Shown piece after piece: positions 36,556 through 48,133 of a stretch of 64,000 nt of DNA. The DNA is from Albifimbria verrucaria (taxonomy: Eukaryota; Ascomycota; Sordariomycetes; Hypocreales; Stachybotryaceae): positions 620,001 through 684,000 of the forward strand of contig JAHREC010000009.1 of the NCBI GenBank assembly GCA_020081605.1, read 5' to 3'. Made by a program: the position numbers and the translations under genes. Each line of letters opens with the position of its first letter. Positions within the stretch are counted from its first letter, which is position 1. The notes under the pieces are model-generated. The model was not told where the DNA came from and made no database searches. It saw nothing but the letters and a program-made list of their open reading frames with translations.

Positions 36556-37069
36556 AACGGCGACAAAGGACATCCATAGCCGGTCGCACTTTGTGCGCGT
36601 GTCTTTGTAGGGCCAACAAACAACACAAAATTGGCCATGGATGAGTTGCTTTGGATTCAATTCTCAGCTCCTTTTAATTCATGCTTCGTCATTTGCATCG
36701 GATTATATCTTGCACTTCTTATGTCTCCATTAACTACTGGCTCGCCTAGTAGCAAAGATGGAAGCCACTTCGACGGCAGATAGTTCATTTCCCTGGTGAT
36801 CTGATCAACATAACACCACACTTCACAACCCGCAGCGAATTAAGGACCACCGCCCATCCTATAGACAGCATTGATCACTTCTTCATCCGTGTCATTTTTG
36901 CTACATTTCATCTTGTCTAGACGGCCAAGTGCAATACTGTCTATCTAGGACCTATCCCCACCAACCCCAGCTCCCCTTACTCATTCCCTACCCACACCAA
37001 CATATCCACCCACCACACTTAGCCCTTAGGTTGAACACGAAAAAATTGGCGTTACCTGCAAAAGGAAAC
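36556..37069. other. no gene seen
   Basis: Nothing coding was recognised between the HET-NACHT gene and the tRNA. The stretch 36950-37020 is C-rich on the plus strand. Confidence 0.5.
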
Positions 37070-37169
37070 TGACAAGAGTGAGACTCGAACTCACGCGGGT
37101 TGCCCCACCAGGAAATAACATGTTAAGGTTACCTTAACCTGGCGCCATAACCAACTCGGCCATCTTGCC
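37070..37169 (-). tRNA. tRNA-Leu (anticodon AAG) with 18-nt intron
   Basis: Read on the minus strand, the acceptor arm GGCAAGA pairs with TCTTGTC and the D arm is GCC/GGC. The anticodon stem CCAGG/CCTGG flanks a 25-nt segment starting TTAAGG, giving anticodon AAG plus an intron of about 18 nt after position 37. Inside the intron, CCTTAA can pair with the anticodon loop, as is usual in pre-tRNAs. A long variable arm (GGGGCAACCC) confirms the leucine class. The T arm is GTGAG-TTCGAGT-CTCAC. All invariant elements are intact, so it should be functional. Confidence 0.92.
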
Positions 37170-38306
37170 GCTTGATGCAAATGGGGCGAACATAGGAAGT
37201 ATTTGAGGGGCGCAAGGGATGATCCCAAGGGACTCACGTCAAGATTCGAAAGACAGGTTTTCGCAAGAATCCAAATGGTAAACATTAGGCCTCGCACGCC
37301 TATAAGAGCGAGAGTTTCAGCATGTGTCGCAAAAGATGGAGGTGGACACCTCAATCAGTTGCAAAAGTGGCCAAAGCCGTCATTAAGAGTGATGGAGGAT
37401 TTGGTTTGAATTATACCTATTGTGCCGTTCAAATCTACTGTCATGAAGTTTTCTTTTGCATAACTCTGATCAGATATAATGGGCACATAATCTACTAAAA
37501 CCCTTCTCGCCTGAGAACAGTCCTGCCTTGGTGCCCACTATCGATGAGAAACAGACTTGTGCTCAAGATCAATCTTCAACCTCAGCGTTTTCATAACGAG
37601 TGGGAATTTGTCCGACACCATGTAGACCAGGATCGGCAGTATTCAAGGTCAGGGCCATTACCAGTATTCGATACCAGAAATGAGAGCACGAGTAGAATGA
37701 TATGTAGAACGTCAATAGATAAAATTTAGCAGAGCTTTATGCCTGCTGGTCTTTCGAAAATACCAACACAAAGGAGCTTGAGAGAAATAAGCGAGTTTGT
37801 CTATATGTTAAACCCAGATTTATAGCATGGTTAAAACCGGAACCCACGCCTACCAAGTCTTGAGGAGGGACGTCTGTCAAACAGCAGTCAGCCTGAACGA
37901 CTAGGCAAAGCCAAGAAAGATAATACCTAGTAATGAAATCTTTAATTATATTTTAGCTGTTATACCTGTAGAAAGGTATAATTCCTGTTACCACAAGTAA
38001 ATGCATCCCGATATGAAACTCATGAATGAATTTAACAGGGTTGAGTATAAGTTGTTAGTAATGTAGAAGCAAAATTGCTAAGCCAACACTATTTTCAACC
38101 ACTACAACGCAATACCCTGCGTCTGCACCTTGTCTCCGCACAATAAGTTAGAACGTCTTGTCCATCAGCCATCCCTGGTTACTTCATACCCGAATCGTCA
38201 AATAGTGGCTCATCAACAAGTTTGTAACCTTTGTTCATTCCGGAAATATCACGTCTCAATTCTTCTTTCCTCCGCTTCGTACAATGGACGTTCATGACAC
38301 GCCCCG
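37170..38306. other. no gene seen
   Basis: Short frames with no motif. An alternative start for the downstream regulator lies at 38284. Confidence 0.45.
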
Positions 38307-40632
38307 TTGGCCAGTCCCCTTGCGACACGTCGAAATGGCAAGATGCAAGCCTGTGAGCCATGTCGTCAGCGCAAAGTGGCATGCGATCACGGCTACCCAG
38401 TGTGTCGCCGCTGTAGTAGGCGGCCTAACGGGAGATCAGCATGCTACTACGTGTCACCGGGTCAAGATGCACGATCCGGTGCAACCGCTCCTTCTGGCCG
38501 GCCAGGGCACGAAACATGGACGTCAGATTCCCAGTCCAAAGGTCCTGTGGCCCTGGAAGACAAATTTTGGAGCTCCCCAGCAGCTCGAGTGCCATCTGGA
38601 TTCTTTGGCCCAACCAGTTTCTCTGCAGTCTACCTTGAAACCGAGGCTAGTCTAGCCGTGCAGAGTCCTTCGGCCGCGAGTGGGCCAATGCCATCGTCTG
38701 AGACGCCCCTGGGTGAGACGATGCTCCTTCTCTGGCCGAGGTAGAGGAAATGACGAACCGGGACCAAGTAGCTAGCCAGCTTGCGGTCAGGGTATTGCAA
38801 GCAATCCCTACATGTGACGAGATTGCCACGGCCTCCTTCCGTCTCCGTCTCCATACTAACACCAACGATCAGTGGATGAGGATGATTGGTGAGAAGCTGG
38901 TTGCGACCACCTGGGAAACATTCGGTCCCTACCTCCGCGACCGAACGAACATAACTAAGCTACGTGAGTTTGGGGGCATGATTTGTATCAACACAAGACG
39001 AATCATCAAGGAGGATCAAGATGACCCTCAAGCATGGCTAGAAAGCTTTTCAGGGTCGAATTTGCGCTGGGAGGCGGTTGGTATGATATTCCTTTGCGCT
39101 GCCCTTGGTGAATTATCTGTCTCCACAAGCGCAGATCCAAGAAGGGTCGTCGGTCGCTACACGGAATACTGTTCGTCCTGCATTACTCTCGCCAATATGG
39201 GGGAAGTTCTGGTTCTCTCATGCTGTCTTTGCTATATCAGCGCTCTATGCTACATGCGTACCTGCATGGCGATACTAGTGAGCTCTTTTCTTTTCCCTCG
39301 AGTTATATGCTGCATTTCCTATCAACTTTGCAACATAGATCTATCATTGGAAGATTGATGCTAATTTCGACCTAGGCCTTCCATATTGGAAATATCATGC
39401 CGAGACGGTTGCCATGTTGACCTTTTCCGGCTTCCATGCTGATCGGCCCTGTGATCCATTAGATTCGCCTAGGCCGTTGGCACCAATCGAGGCTCGCAGA
39501 CGCATTATGTGTCAAATCTTCATAGTGGACAAACTTCTAGCCACCTTTGTTGGACGACCTCCCTACTCACCCGAAGATTCTGCTCGATAAAACTACCGTT
39601 GGATTTGGACGATACTGCCCTACTGTCTGACAAAGAAACATTTCAGAGGCAGCTTCTTCGGCTCAATCCCGACGGATGGGGTATGGACGGTCAGTCGCGC
39701 TCAAGTTCGGTCCTCCGCGTTCGCACGATGGTTGCGTTAATCCGAGATGAAATCCTCGAAATTGGCCTAAGCTACACTGGAGAGCATGGCATTGATGACA
39801 TTATGTATGAAAGGCCCTATATTCACCCACACACCTCAACGGCATAAAAACAGCTGATATACTTCTTAGCAAGCTTAAAACCAAAGAACTAGAACTATAC
39901 AAGGGACTGCCAACTTATCTGACTTGCAACGCTATGTCCCAAGACTTTAGGGCTGCCGACCCTCGAACTGTCTACTCGAAACTTGTGATCAGGCTTGATC
40001 ACTTGCTCAACCTTTTCCTAATAGAACGATTACTGCTCAAACACGGTCATAATAGGGGCGATCTACTGCGTACTAGTTTCGAAATGGTGGTTCTAAGCTT
40101 GCAGTTTTGGACCGACAGGCACAGATGGGGAGAGATTCAAGGAGAATTCCAGTGGCTAGTAAGTCGTCCCCTCTTTCGCTTGGTGCAAGTCTCTCCCATG
40201 ACTCCGAACCCGGGTTCAATAGTGCTAGGTCTAACAAGATGTAGATGATGGGATATGCAGCCCCAGCTGGGGCAGCCTTATGCATGGAACTCCTAGACCC
40301 GGACCTTGTGACTGTCAGCACAGATGCAGATCTTATTGCTGGCGAGACATACTCCAGATCGTCCATAATTCAGCAGCTTAGTCTCCTTATGGCCTTTTTA
40401 ACTCGTCTGGCACATCACAACCCAATGGCCCTGTTACCTCCAAGATCGGCGGCGTCATAAAAAGGTTCTTGATCACGTTCTCAACGATAGGAGACGGCTG
40501 CAGACACCAGCAGGGCCGGAAAGCTTGGGCTTAACAACCGATTGGGATAGTTTTGTACAATTCAATCCGTTAGATACAATCAATTGGTTTAATCAAAATT
40601 GGGTCACGGAAGAACCTACTGGCATGCAGTAG
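38307..40632 (+). CDS. Zn2Cys6 fungal transcription factor, frame broken
   Basis: The DNA-binding cluster ACEPCRQRKVACDHGYPVC (about 38349-38405) continues with CRRC and a sixth Cys in SACYY, the Zn2Cys6 pattern. A Ser/Pro-rich linker and a long fungal-specific regulatory domain follow, with LSCCLCYISALCYMRT, RRIMCQIFIVDK (about 39505), FQRQLLRLNPDGW and SIIQQLSLLMAFL. The frame breaks near 38725, before the EVEEMTNRDQ segment. There is an intron around 39280-39375. A further intron (gtaagt to atgtag, about 40158-40242) precedes MMGYAAPAG. A last break at an AAAAA run near 40462, with one more A, gives a continuous end through TDWDSFVQFNP to TAG at 40630-40632. No clear target pathway; the adjacent NmrA-like gene is only a possible partner. 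Confidence 0.75.
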
Positions 40633-41181
40633 TCAACAAGGGACCTGATAGGGTATGGGAATTTAGCTTTTTATAACAAGGGCAATTGTAGTGTATCAAC
40701 TGTCGGCCGATTCGCCAGGCCTTCTAATTCTGTGTTTTACCCGGCTCCAATTGGTCAATCCCTGGCTTAATGACATATTCTGCGGCTTCGGTCAATGAGA
40801 CGCAACATACTGGACCAACCAGCATCTGAGTATAGCCACGGGCTAGACAAGGGATGGATTCAGTCTGTACATAACAGGACAATACGTAGCGTAAGAATTA
40901 AGCCAGAGGTTACTGTTTATGACTAGACCGCGGGTTTCGGTGTATGTTCTCGGTGCTCGGTTCTGGTCTTACTCGCTTTAGCTACAAAAGCAACACTGTG
41001 GGTCCAAGAACGCCGTTCTTGGCACCGACATCTTCGGAGTCATTGATTACTAGTACAATAAGTATGTCTATATAAGTATGTAGGAAAACATCTTCTGGAA
41101 ATCTTCAGCAGCTCATTGAGAAACACGCAAGCAGCATCATACATCTTAACTATCTTAAGCATTTTTCCCAGCCTTATCAAC
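40633..41181. other. promoter region of the NmrA-like gene
   Basis: No coding frame. A tataagtatg stretch lies about 110 bp before the start codon of the next gene. Confidence 0.35.
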
Positions 41182-42144
41182 ATGTCCAAGAGAATCGTTA
41201 CCGTTGTGGGCTCCACCGGCGTCCAGGGTGGCTCGCTTGTCAGGGCTCTGCTTCAAGACGACAAGTACAGCATCAGGGCCGTCACCAGAAACCCGCAGAG
41301 CGCTTCTGCTCAGGCTCTCGCAAAGTCAGGGGCTTCTATCGTGCAGGCAGATGTTGATGACTACGAATCACTGGTTCGGGCCTTCGCTGGTTCCCACGTC
41401 ATATTCGGTGTTACCAATTTCTACGAGAAGTTTGGAAGTATCAATGCAGACGAAGCTATAAAGATTGAAGTGCAGCAGGGAATCAATTTGGCCAAGGCTG
41501 CCGCGGCCACTGAATCCCTTCAGCATTATATCTGGTCTACGCTACCCAACGCTCGGAAGATTAGTAACGGCAAGCATGATGTGCCACACTTCAGCGGTAA
41601 AAATATTATCGACGACTACATCAAATCCAATGATGCGCTTTTCCAGAAGACGACATTTCTCTGGGTTACGTTCTATGCCACCAATATCTTATTCCCAGTG
41701 TTCAAGCCATTCAAAGTCCCCACTGCCGGGTCTGAGAAATATATTCAGCTTCAGAGTACACCAGAATCGGTCCCAATTAAGTCCATCGGGGATGCAGAAG
41801 CCAACGTTGGAATCTTTGCTAAGAGCATAATTGAGAGGCCGGATTTATCACTGCCAGGAAAGTTTGTTCTCGCCGATGTCGAGGACTTGACGGCCGGGGA
41901 ATTTCTCTCCAGCTGGGTGAAGGCGCAAGGGAAGGATGCAAAGTATGTCCAGGTTCCTAAGCGTACCTTCTACGAGACTTGGCCGATGTGGGGTGAAGTT
42001 ATGGATAAGATGATGGTGTTTTGGGAGGAGAGTAAAGAGCAAAGCTGGAGCGGGGAGGAAGGAATTCTCACCAAAGAGGATTTTGGTATTTCTGGACTCG
42101 TAAACACGGTGGATGCATTTGCGCGGCTGAGAAACTGGAACTAG
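41182..42144 (+). CDS. NmrA-like NAD(P)-binding family protein
   Basis: This is an intact 320-residue reading frame. It begins MSKRIVTVVGSTGVQGGSLV, a Rossmann GxxGxxG dinucleotide motif directly after beta-1, and has a conserved AVTRNPQS after beta-2, then DDYESLVRAF, FGVTNFYE, YIWSTLPNA and an HFSGKNIID active-region helix. The NmrA-like family includes atypical short-chain dehydrogenases without the Tyr catalytic residue. Some sense NAD(P) redox state and bind GATA-type regulators; others are reductases. The upstream in-frame Met at 41116 would add a 22-residue hydrophobic leader, so I prefer 41182, where the Rossmann fold begins. No break or intron is needed, unlike most neighbours. Confidence 0.88.
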   Translation: MSKRIVTVVGSTGVQGGSLVRALLQDDKYSIRAVTRNPQSASAQALAKSGASIVQADVDDYESLVRAFAGSHVIFGVTNFYEKFGSINADEAIKIEVQQGINLAKAAAATESLQHYIWSTLPNARKISNGKHDVPHFSGKNIIDDYIKSNDALFQKTTFLWVTFYATNILFPVFKPFKVPTAGSEKYIQLQSTPESVPIKSIGDAEANVGIFAKSIIERPDLSLPGKFVLADVEDLTAGEFLSSWVKAQGKDAKYVQVPKRTFYETWPMWGEVMDKMMVFWEESKEQSWSGEEGILTKEDFGISGLVNTVDAFARLRNWN

Positions 42145-42909
42145 ATATCGCATTGATAAGTTGATACTTGGTAGATCCCACGCAGAAGTCTAGACAATCA
42201 TCAAGTAATAGGCAGACGTCTTGGCTCACAACATCTTCTGCCAGCGGGTTCCACAAGTTTTGCATTTGCTTCTCTAATCCTGTACAAATGATGAGGCTTG
42301 CAAGTGATCTTTCACAACGTGCCGTGCTACTCCGTCATATCTAGTTGATGTACTCATTTTAGGGAATGGTGGGATAGTGTCCGCAAAAATTCCCGAAATT
42401 CAATTCCAGAGAACATCAGCACCTGTGTGACTTCTTCCAAAGGTATTAATTGATCAGACCGGGGAACCATGGAAGAAGTATGAGCTTGGCATTCGGCTTG
42501 ACTTTGCCCAGTTGGACCGTTGGCCAACACTATGATGAGTGGGAGCAGTGTCAACTTCACGTCGACATCTCAAGGGATCTGAAGATATTAGAAGTTCCAA
42601 AGGATTGATGGAGCTTGCATTCACTGTTACGGATTAGTCGCAGGGCCGGTGTTTTGCTTGATGGAGCTTGCATTCACTGTTACGGATTAGTCGCAGGGCC
42701 GGTGTTTTGCATGAGTGATGATAAAAGTAATCGACTATAAAACAGAAACTACGGCTTGATCTATGAATAACAAAGTCCTCGCGACTGAAATCTATCCCAA
42801 TTTAAAAAAGAAAATTCCCAACTAAACACAAAATGACTCGAAATGAATAAACCGATGGCACCCCTCGTTATCGCATGTTATCCTCGCTTGAAGCTGCTAC
42901 CGCGCCGGC
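42145..42909. other. intergenic with a 53-bp tandem duplication
   Basis: Between two convergent genes. No coding frame is supported. It contains the exact tandem repeat listed separately. Confidence 0.5.
42605..42710. repeat. exact 53-bp direct tandem duplication
   Basis: The block starting ttgatggagcttgcattcac at 42605-42657 is repeated without a mismatch at 42658-42710. Two copies only. The perfect identity implies a recent duplication or an assembly slip. Confidence 0.95.
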
Positions 42910-43878
42910 TCATAGCCTCTGCAGCATCTCAACCAATCTTTCCGCGACGAATCCGGGGTTATCCGAATGAACAAAACTGCCGGTTCCAGGTGCTTGAAGC
43001 GGGCCGACGCTCCGATCAGGTCTAGTGAGCAAAGTGAGGCCTTCGTTATACCTGTGCCAGTAGGGATTCAGGTAAGCCTGTACCAAAGTGGCGGGAATTC
43101 CCATCGTCTTCTTTGTTTGATTGGCGAAAGTATCGAAGTCATGGCCAACCACGGTTATATAAGGGCCTTGGCCGTCGGGTCCGCAGAGTGCAGGAGTATT
43201 CGGACAGGGCAGAAGCTGACTGAGATTTCTCCGGCTCAGTCCTTCTTTGTTCGGAACGTCGGGGTGGAAAACGATTCTGGCTTTAACTCGTGCGGACCGA
43301 AGCAAATCAGGCGTTGCATCCTTAGGGAGGTTCTCGTCGAAGTAAGGTCCATCCGGATTGGGGAACAAAGAAACAATATCGGTGTTGGTCATGTTGGGGT
43401 CGAGGAACAAGAGGCCAGTAACATTTTGAGGATATTCTTGCGCATACAATCGAGCGATGGAGCATCCGACATCGTTACCTACAAGCACGAGCCTGAGACG
43501 TCCAACATCATCGATGCCCATTCTCTCAAATGCCAGCTGGCTGATCAGTTGATGCAGGTCATGAACTGCGTCGATGCAGTCATGCCCATGAGTTGGGTCG
43601 GCCGCTTTTGCTTCCAGAGGATCACGATCGACTGTGCGACCTTGCCCGTAACGGTCGTAGGTCAAAATCGATGGCATCGAGTGACCAGTCAGTTGACGCA
43701 GCTTTAGAATGGTTGGGGTCCAGCCTGTCTGTGGAAGACCGAGGCCATTGAGAAAAACGACAAGGACTGATTGATTTATTGACGATTTGACAGCGGGAGA
43801 GAAGCTGAAGGATATTCGCGCCGACGGCTTGGTCATGAGAGAAATAAACTCATATTTGGGCTGCACTTGAGTCGCCAT
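42910..43878 (-). CDS. alpha/beta hydrolase with Asp nucleophile
   Basis: Intact 322-residue protein of alpha/beta-hydrolase fold. The oxyanion strand is VVFLNGLGLPQTGW, followed by ILTYDRYGQGRT. The nucleophile elbow reads LVLVGNDVGCSIARLYA, with Asp rather than Ser in GxDxG, as in epoxide hydrolases and haloalkane dehalogenases. The His is likely in GSFVHSDNPGFVAE near the C-terminus. No signal peptide, so probably cytosolic. An epoxide-hydrolase-type reaction is possible, but the cap Tyr residues cannot be placed by eye. The long opposite-strand frame at 42967-43707 is a shadow of this gene. Confidence 0.85.
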   Translation of the reverse strand: MATQVQPKYEFISLMTKPSARISFSFSPAVKSSINQSVLVVFLNGLGLPQTGWTPTILKLRQLTGHSMPSILTYDRYGQGRTVDRDPLEAKAADPTHGHDCIDAVHDLHQLISQLAFERMGIDDVGRLRLVLVGNDVGCSIARLYAQEYPQNVTGLLFLDPNMTNTDIVSLFPNPDGPYFDENLPKDATPDLLRSARVKARIVFHPDVPNKEGLSRRNLSQLLPCPNTPALCGPDGQGPYITVVGHDFDTFANQTKKTMGIPATLVQAYLNPYWHRYNEGLTLLTRPDRSVGPLQAPGTGSFVHSDNPGFVAERLVEMLQRL

Positions 43879-45329
43879 TGTTAACTGTGTGCTTTATGCA
43901 AGTAAATGCTATGTTGTGGTGTGGGTTCTGCTGCGAGTTTGAGCTATCGAAGGAAATAGTCCATATAAATATATATATATACATACATATATGGATATTG
44001 TAGCTTGGGTTCCTGGAGACATTATCTTGTGCATCACGTATGTCCCTCCCAAATAATGGGTGATGAACAGAGCTATTAGTGGACATTTCGGGGATTATTC
44101 GCACCTAGCTGGGGTTAATTACTGCAACTCGACGCTATGTTCATCGTTGATTTGACTATTGGATCGATTCCGTTCCCGTCCCTCGGAAGCCTAACGCTAA
44201 AAATTGTCAAATAGACGAGGAGGCGCGGGAGCTAAGCAAGCCAAGAAGTCATTGGCGTGCTGACGGGAAACAAGGCTTCGACCAGTCTGGAAGTCTTGCT
44301 TCCAAATCGACTTCCGCATACCTCGAGATCCAATCGAACCGCAATGAGCTGGGGTTTGGCACTATTGCCTTCGTCTACGCGGCATCATCATAAGGCTGAC
44401 ATCCCTGTTGCCATGCGATCAGGTCAGCAAAGACTTATTTCTGGGATGCTCAATCACACGTGCGGCTCCAGCCGCGGTACCAAAGTCTCCGAGCTTGTTC
44501 CAACGTCATCAGTGCGATGCGTAAGCTCAGTTGCTTGTCTCTCTCTGATCTTCAACTTATAAATGGCCGGCTGCTCAGTAATGTGCACAACGCTGCTTTC
44601 TTGTTGCCTTTGTCGGCAACTAAGTGGCGATCTGATCTACCCGCCCGTGAGCCGGCATAGACGCGTAACACTGCCACGAGCGCTTCTTATTCTGAATGTT
44701 TAGCCGCTGCAATTCATAGAAAAAATGTATTTCTCAAAGAAGGCTTCTTGTCTTTGTCTCCGATATGATTATTCACTTTGGGAACGAGCTTATGGTGGTG
44801 AGATCGCTCAAAGCACGGGACATTGTGAAAGTTGGCATCCAATTGAGCTGTAAATGATGAATGAAGCAATTTTGCGCAAAGCGAATATTTTGCTCAGTTT
44901 ATCGGACCATTCATAATACATCCGGTGTAAAGCGCGATTGATGCAAGATCATACCTAGGCATTAATCAAGCATCTTTGCTGCAGAATGAAGATTGAGAGT
45001 CCGTAGAAATACTTGGTTTTTGGCACCATTTGGAATGAAGATTCTGTGAAGCTGATATCACGATGTGCTTGGTGGAAATCCTCCCAAGGGGCCCATACTG
45101 GTACGATCGGCTTTACAACGCACTGCCATTTATGATGTCTCAACTAAGGCACCCTTTTATACTTGGGTCCTCCAATTTTATGATTAACGGATATTCATCT
45201 TACAGACCAATTGCCGATTGTTCGTAGACATGCCAGGAAGAGATCACAATGCCGTTCAATCACGACTTCGTTATATAATCATATACGTACATAAATCTGA
45301 GGCCCATCACAATTCCATTGTAGCCCAGT
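43879..45329. other. no confident gene
   Basis: Contains a short AT microsatellite (about 43963-43993) just upstream of the hydrolase start and otherwise only short motif-free frames (44257-44660 and others). Confidence 0.5.
43963..43993. repeat. AT-rich microsatellite
   Basis: Alternating (AT)n with interspersed (CATA) units, 31 bp, in the promoter side of the minus-strand hydrolase. Confidence 0.8.
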
Positions 45330-47098
45330 CTAGACAGCATAGCCTCCAGAGTTCTTCTGTCTGGGCTCTCCAGCTGCCTCAAAAGTTCCATTCAGGTTGA
45401 GCTTCAGCCCTTGGGCGGCACTTTGGCCGGGCGCAACCCACGAGACGTTATGACCCAGCGAGTGCAAGAACTCGACTGTTCCATTGTTGTAAGCCCACTC
45501 AAACGTAGTGACAGCCGGAATCAATTGGTCGTGCAATCGAGGCTTTCGGAGTGCATCGATCACGGTCTGGCCCTCGTCTATGATGTGAATGACATTCTGA
45601 ATGGTGGAAGAGGTAATACGGCTTCCACCGGCAGCGCCAACGGCGAAGAAAAGCTTTCCATCGGTGGTTTCCGCAATGATGGGAGAAATAGAGGAGAGAG
45701 GTCGCTTGCCAGGGCGGACGAAATTGGCAGGGTTTGGTGCATAACCAAATGCGTCGCTCACGCCGGGGATGCTGAAGTCGTTCATCTCGTCGTTCATAAT
45801 GACACCAGTCTCGGGAACCATGACACGCGAGCCGAAGAGGAGGTTGATTGTCGTGGTCAGCGACACGGCCAGACCGCTCGCATCGGCAGCGACCAGGTGG
45901 GAGGTGCCCGGTGTATCAAGGGACTCGAGGTTGTCCGGGTTGTATGCAGAGATGTTTTGCGTGCGGAAGTCGCTGATGCGAGAACGGATCTCAGCACCTG
46001 TTTCTGGGGTGATCATGTTACGAGTGTACTCGGCGAGACCGGGCACGAACGAAGGATCAGCCAGCTTAGTACGTTGGCCATAGGCGAATCGCATAGCCTC
46101 GTTGAGACGGTGTGTGGTCAGGTTGACCTGCTCGGAATCTCCAAAGCCCTCGTATCCGCTCATGATGTTGAGTGCACTGAGAGCAACCACTCCACTTGAC
46201 GGCGCATTGGAGCTGGTCAGTTTGTGTCCACGGTAGTTAATCTGCACCGGATCCCTCAGAGCCACAGTGTAGTTCCTCAAGTCTTCCAGGGTCATTGTTC
46301 CGTTCGCCTTGCGGATAGCATTGATGGTAGCCTCAGCGATAGGCCCCTCGTAAAAGGCATCGGCGCCCTCCTTTGCGATCGTTTCCAACGTCTTGGCGTA
46401 CCGCTTGCGTGTCATGGTTTCGCCGAGCTTGACTCTGCGTCCATTGGGAGCAAAGTCAATAGCCCAGGACGGGTCCTCGACGAGGAATTGGTTCGGCGAG
46501 ACCGAGTCCATGTATCGGACTAAATCGTCGTTGACGATGAATCCGTTGCGGGCGAGGTGGATCGCTGGTTGCAAGACCTCTTCCCATGAAAGATGCCCGT
46601 ATCGCTTGTGAACGTATTCGAGACCACGCAACTCGCCAGGCACGCCGCTGTACATCAATCAAGTCAGCCACCGTCAGAAATATGAACATGAGACTCAGCA
46701 CATCGCACATACCTCGCGAGACCGCCGTAGAGACTGGCAGCCGTGTTGTTCTTGTACATGTCCTCAAACGCCGCTGCCGGAGCCGTCTCACGGAAATCGA
46801 TGAATTCGTAATCGCCCTCCACCGACCTCACCACCATGAAACCTCCACCGCCAATGCCGCTGTGGTACATGCCAACGACACCGACGCAGAAGACGGTTGC
46901 GACCATGGCATCCACGGCGTTTGCACCCTCATCGCGAATTAGTTTCGCGCCGACCTTGCTGCAAATGTCCGTCTCTGAGGCTACAGCGCCCAGCTTCGGT
47001 TCTGGACGTGGAAGGCATGGCGGGACTGCTTGAACGGTCTGAGCCGTGGCCAAGGCGACAGCGAGCGACTTGGCCCATGAGGGAATGCGGATTGCCAT
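45330..47098 (-). CDS. gamma-glutamyltransferase (secreted, T3 family)
   Basis: Gamma-glutamyltransferase cleaves or transfers the gamma-glutamyl group of glutathione. Exon 1 (47098-46713) has a signal peptide (AKSLAVALATAQTVQA) and the blocks AVASETDICSKVGAK, GANAVDAMVAT, GMYHSGIGGGGFMVV and IDFRETAP. A 65-nt intron at 46648-46712 (gtatgt, gtacag) joins it to GVPGELRGLE. Exon 2 carries LTSSNAPSSGVV, DTPGTSHLVAAD with the catalytic Thr that becomes the N-terminus after self-cleavage, SLTTTINLLFGS, GVIMNDEMNDFSIPG, RPLSSISPII and GAAGGSRI (substrate-binding glycines). The total is 567 residues, a normal length for the family. No frame break. The large opposite-strand frame at 45411-46199 is a shadow. 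Confidence 0.95.
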
Positions 47099-48133
47099 GT
47101 TGATCGAGGTATCGGGCCGTCACTTCACCACTAGCACCAGCTCAATCGCCGACGACGCTGTGAGACACGAGAGCTGTAGAGGGCCGTGGTGCTCAGCAAA
47201 TGGCTGCCTGGGCACCCTCTGTCTTATAGACCAATCCCTCACCCAGCCGTTATCAATTGCCCTGCCGATCGGAAGCCACGATGACGCGCTGCCCGGCGTA
47301 ATTATTCTTGTTGTTTCTAGTGATTTGCTAATTCGCACCTTGGCAGGGGTCCCTCGCTCACCGTCGGTTCAGTCTCGACCCCAGTAAAGAGGGGTAATGA
47401 ATGGTTCTGATGGTATTCACCTACCTGATCCAGTGTAACTGCGGGCAGCTACCGGGGTGGCCGGAATCCTGCCGTGTGGTGATGGCATTGTCCGACTTCG
47501 GTATTATACCCCATTATAAGAGGGAACACGGCTCCCCAAGAGGCCAAGGATGAGATAGTGCAATTGGCAATGGATCTTAGCGGGTTCAAAAGAATGTTTT
47601 TAACAAGAAGAGCTCCTGATTCATTAACGGTGTAAAGTATGTGTCCTCGCGTGGCACCAAAAAGCAGTGAGGACGCCTGCATCAAAAGCTCAGACCGGAC
47701 CGAAGCCTCCAACAGGGGTTCTCGATTTGTTTCTGGACTTTTGTTCCTGGATTGATGCAATCTCTCTAGGTAAGCACGGCATCTTTCTTTTTGCCGTTTG
47801 GTTAAGCGATGTTGGGGAATGTCCGCACCCTGCTTTCCACACTCAGCAATCTTCCCGTGTAAGTGAAGTTTATAACAACATCACGAGAATCTAAAGAACT
47901 ACGATCATGTCCTCACCAAACAATCCTCTGCCAATGCTATCTGTACCAATCGCCCCAAATGCACAACCGTCATGACCCGCTTGTTAACGGCGCACGGTTC
48001 AAAATCCGACTTATCTGTGGAGTAAGCACCTATCATATTCCCGGTTACCTCCGTCGCGACCACGCAATGCTCTCATCGACATTCTGTTACGCTTCTCAAT
48101 TGACTCTCTTTGGGAGCGTACGAAGAAGCCAGC
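47099..48133. other. divergent promoter region
   Basis: Lies between the minus-strand gamma-glutamyltransferase and the plus-strand DUF885 gene. Short frames only; no motifs. Confidence 0.45.

Noticed and set aside
42967..43707. 246-codon plus-strand frame
   Set aside because: Antisense shadow of the clear minus-strand hydrolase.
45411..46199. 262-codon plus-strand frame
   Set aside because: Antisense shadow of the gamma-glutamyltransferase, whose catalytic and glycine motifs are on the minus strand.
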